Assembly: GCA_014642895.1 (NCBI GenBank)
Contig: BMJD01000002.1
Coordinates: 186,001 to 250,000 of the forward strand
DNA from: Lentibacillus populi
Lineage (GTDB): Bacteria > Bacillota > Bacilli > Bacillales > Amphibacillaceae
Direction: 5' to 3'
Length of the DNA stretch: 64,000 nt
Shown here: piece after piece, positions 62,239 through 64,000 of the stretch
Layout of the letters: every line of letters starts with the position of its first letter
Position numbering within the stretch: the first letter of the stretch is position 1
Program-made: the position numbers and the translations under genes
Notes under the pieces: generated by a model
The model's input: the letters and a program-made list of their open reading frames with translations, nothing else
What the model was told of the DNA's origin: nothing
Database searches by the model: none

Positions 62239-62919
62239 CTAAATATTCGAATCATTACTAAGAACATCCTCAACTTTTTCAGTTACTTGATTTGACATCT
62301 CATTAACGATCATGACCTTATCTGTATCAAACGTTTTACCTTTTGGTACTGCGAATTGAAGTCTTTCTGCATATGGTGTTGAATTGTTCATCATAAATGC
62401 TGTTATAATTTCGCAATAGACTTTCCGTGCTTTTTCAGCATTTAACTTACCTGTAACAATATCATTCATTAAATTAAGTGCGAGAATATTGGCAGCCTCC
62501 ATATCACATCGGGAAGACACTTCTCCTCTAGTCCGTTCAACTATTATGCTTCCATCAAATTTTGCGAGCTCATTAAACATGTCCAGTGGAACAGAGTAGT
62601 TGATAAAATTCTCTATAACATCAGTGTGAGGTTGAGGGAAATCATGTGGTATTTCATCTCGATATACAATCGTCCGTTTCCATGGTCCATTGTTATACCA
62701 GATGAGTCGACTGAAAATAGCCTCGTTTGGAGGGCCATATTGTTCGATTGTAAGGATTGCTGCCTTTTTGGGCATAGCGTTCCAATCATGCAAAATGCTA
62801 TTTACATAGTCCATATCCATAACAGTATTGTTCGTTTTTTCTGCACCGCCAACAGTCTGTACCTTTAGATCACTAGCCATTGCCATAGCTGCAGTTTTTA
62901 ATTTTTCTATTTGTTCCAT
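62239..62919 (-). CDS. Conserved protein of unknown function (226 aa)
   Basis: A 226-residue soluble protein with no recognised domain. Notable stretches are WNAMPKKAAILTIEQYGPPNEAIFSRLIWYNNGPWKRTIVYRDEIPHDFPQPHTDVIENFI, FDGSIIVERTRGEVSSRCDMEAANILALNLMNDIV and APTPYAERLQF-like YAERLQFAVPKGKTF. The charged aromatic wording is what I recall of a widespread hypothetical family in bacteria that is usually near stress or metal genes. No signal peptide. The ribosome site AGAGGA lies in sequence identical to the MITE end (AAGAGGATGTTCAA). Confidence 0.75.
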   Translation of the reverse strand: MEQIEKLKTAAMAMASDLKVQTVGGAEKTNNTVMDMDYVNSILHDWNAMPKKAAILTIEQYGPPNEAIFSRLIWYNNGPWKRTIVYRDEIPHDFPQPHTDVIENFINYSVPLDMFNELAKFDGSIIVERTRGEVSSRCDMEAANILALNLMNDIVTGKLNAEKARKVYCEIITAFMMNNSTPYAERLQFAVPKGKTFDTDKVMIVNEMSNQVTEKVEDVLSNDSNI

Positions 62920-63117
62920 AGTTGAACATCCTCTTTTACATATTTACTGTTTATTATCCAAAAAAACACTTAAATTATTCGTAATTTTACCTTTCCGCCT
63001 AATGAAAGAATTGAGCAAAGGAAAATTCACTTTTTGAAATAGTTGATAATATAATAGTAAAGATTGATAAAAATATTCATTAACTTGTCAATAGGGCGTA
63101 TAGGTAGTTAGCTCGTA

Positions 63118-63151
63118 AAAGAAAAGCCTGTATCAGTTCAAAAGATACAGG
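63118..63151 (-). terminator. Terminator of the DUF2512 gene
   Basis: Read on the minus strand, CCTGTATC pairs with GATACAGG around TTTTGAACT and is followed by CTTTTCTTTT. Confidence 0.8.
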
Positions 63152-63184
63152 TAATTATTGTTTGCGTATTAATTTATAGAAGAA

Positions 63185-63634
63185 TTAGCTATCATGTTTT
63201 TCCTTATTGGTAATTGTTTGTCCGTCTGTTTCCTCAGCGAATTCGGTTTGTAATTGGCTCATTTTAGGTGAATCAGTCCGTCCATCATCTGAAAGTTGGT
63301 TTTCGATGATGTAGGTATGAATGAAAGGCTCACAAAAGGTAATAAAGAAAGCTGCCATTAAAGAAAGCATAACAATCGGAATACTACTTTCAATTAATAA
63401 AGTACCCAACACCCAGAGTGAAAGAAATGCTAATGGAAAATCCGCAATGGAAGCAGCTATATTACCAAATCTCCGCAGCATAAATAAATCGCCAATAAGA
63501 TAAGAAATTCCTGTAACAAATAAACTAATCCAAAACAAATTTATTAACGTAGCATTAAAAAAAATCCCGAATATCGAGAAAACGCTTATAGAAATAGTAA
63601 TGAATTTTATCCCTAATACTTTTAGATGATCCAT
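63185..63634 (-). CDS. YndM family membrane protein (DUF2512)
   Basis: A 149-residue protein with four hydrophobic spans (FITISISVFSIFGIFF, FWISLFVTGISYLIGDLFM, SIADFPLAFLSLWVLGTLL, IVMLSLMAAFFITFCEPFI) and a polar tail with HTYIIENQLSDDGRTDSPKMSQLQTEFAEET. This matches the YndM/DUF2512 family of spore formers. AAAGGAAGG precedes the ATG. Function unknown. Confidence 0.88.
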   Translation of the reverse strand: MDHLKVLGIKFITISISVFSIFGIFFNATLINLFWISLFVTGISYLIGDLFMLRRFGNIAASIADFPLAFLSLWVLGTLLIESSIPIVMLSLMAAFFITFCEPFIHTYIIENQLSDDGRTDSPKMSQLQTEFAEETDGQTITNKEKHDS

Positions 63635-63949
63635 TGTACCAAACCCTTCCTTTTTATTCTCGCTGCACGCTATATCTAAATTGTTAGTTCTGTAATAAGC
63701 ATATCTTGTCCACTTTTTTATAATTAATCCGACTTTTATGTCCTATTATTACTATGCGTTTTTCATAGTCGGTGTAAAATTTAACAGGAAAAAGGAAGCC
63801 ATTCGTGATGACTCAAAGAAGGAATTAATATAAGCGTGTGTCTCTTGTTCAAATCCATTTTTTAGAGAATAGGGAGAACCCTGGCAAGGCTCTCCCACTT
63901 TTTGTGTAATAAAACACGCTGAAAGGGGCTATTACTTAAATTTCAGATC
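63635..63949. other. Intergenic region before the yjcZ-type gene
   Basis: About 315 bp. A hairpin at 63871-63904 (GGGAG...CTCCC, followed by ACTTTTT) is the only structure seen. No supported gene. Confidence 0.45.
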
Positions 63950-64000
63950 TTAATAACCGCCTCCTACATAGCTTGCTCCGACAATAATCAACAAGATAAA
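63950..64000 (-). CDS. YjcZ-type sporulation protein, 3' end only
   Basis: The last 16 codons of a minus-strand gene cut by the window edge: FILLIIVGASYVGGGY then TAA. The ending LLIIVGASYxGGGY is highly characteristic of the YjcZ/YjcZ-like tiny sporulation peptides, which start with a glycine-rich segment and end in this hydrophobic tail. Confidence 0.85.
   Translation of the reverse strand, partial: FILLIIVGASYVGGGY

Overview
The window is chromosomal DNA from a low-to-moderate GC, endospore-forming member of the Bacillaceae. A halophilic or osmotolerant genus near Virgibacillus, Oceanobacillus or Lentibacillus is my best guess. It carries the B. subtilis 'yne' neighbourhood in near-conserved order (tkt, sirA, yneF, ccdA, yneI, ccdC, yneK, citB/acnA, yneN, tlp, yneP, yneQ, yneR, plsY, yneT, parE, parC). 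It has many sporulation genes (sirA, tlp, cotF-type coat genes, a yjcZ-type gene, comA/comB for sulfolactate) and a fused compatible-solute ABC transporter of the OpuF type. Gene naming rests on recognised protein sequence and gene order; no database search was run.

Layout. 1-10.1 kb: 3' part of tkt, a structured intergenic RNA candidate, sirA, yneF, a cytochrome-c-maturation cluster (ccdA, an orphan mrpB-like gene, yneI, ccdC), yneK, a soluble PAS sensor kinase and aconitase. 10.2-14.1 kb: thiol-disulfide protein, a Fur-regulated-type small protein with an odd start codon, tlp, yneP, yneQ, then leftward yneR, yidD, folE2. 14.4-23.1 kb: plsY, opuFA-opuFB, yneT, parE, parC. 23.2-30.7 kb: a TetR regulator, then an acyl-CoA/leucine degradation operon (yngJ-I-H-HB-F-E order) without an HMG-CoA lyase gene. 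31-37.8 kb: flavin reductase, CBS protein, the double dynamin DynA, exonuclease YpcP, a DUF421 protein. 37.9-41.6 kb: ctaG, a DUF2243 protein, a zinc alcohol dehydrogenase and ctaA, all leftward. 41.7-51.7 kb: an accessory stretch with gene remnants, WYL regulator plus DinB, coat protein, small unknown genes, dsdA, a uracil-glycosylase-fold protein, a second DUF421 protein, a mini phospholipase-A2-like protein, a YitT-like protein, an MFS exporter, a DUF3231 protein. 51.8-59.1 kb: a sulfur block with ssuA-ssuC-ssuB (no ssuD), a decayed cysP, cysH and comB-comA. 59.2-64 kb: DUF3231, AhpD-like and HMA-like proteins, an SDR, a conserved unknown, a DUF2512 protein and the 3' end of a yjcZ-type gene.

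Non-coding DNA is the most unusual part. Four related MITE-like elements of about 165-180 bp (18227, 39295, 57258, 59893) share ends related to AAGAGGATGTTCAAAAAGTC, and there are apparent internally deleted derivatives at 32089 and 55311. A second dispersed repeat of about 190 bp occurs as two largely inverted copies (6991 and 12229). Two unrelated-sequence intergenic arrays, at 30848 and 45081, have the same period pattern (21, 21, 20, 21 bp). No tRNA, rRNA, CRISPR array, prophage or intact insertion sequence was seen.

Genes that work together: ccdA/ccdC/yneN in thiol-redox and cytochrome c maturation; ctaA/ctaG in cytochrome oxidase assembly; the yng operon in branched-chain acyl-CoA breakdown; cysH plus comB-comA for making sulfite and then spore sulfolactate, with sulfonate import by ssuACB as a neighbouring sulfur source.
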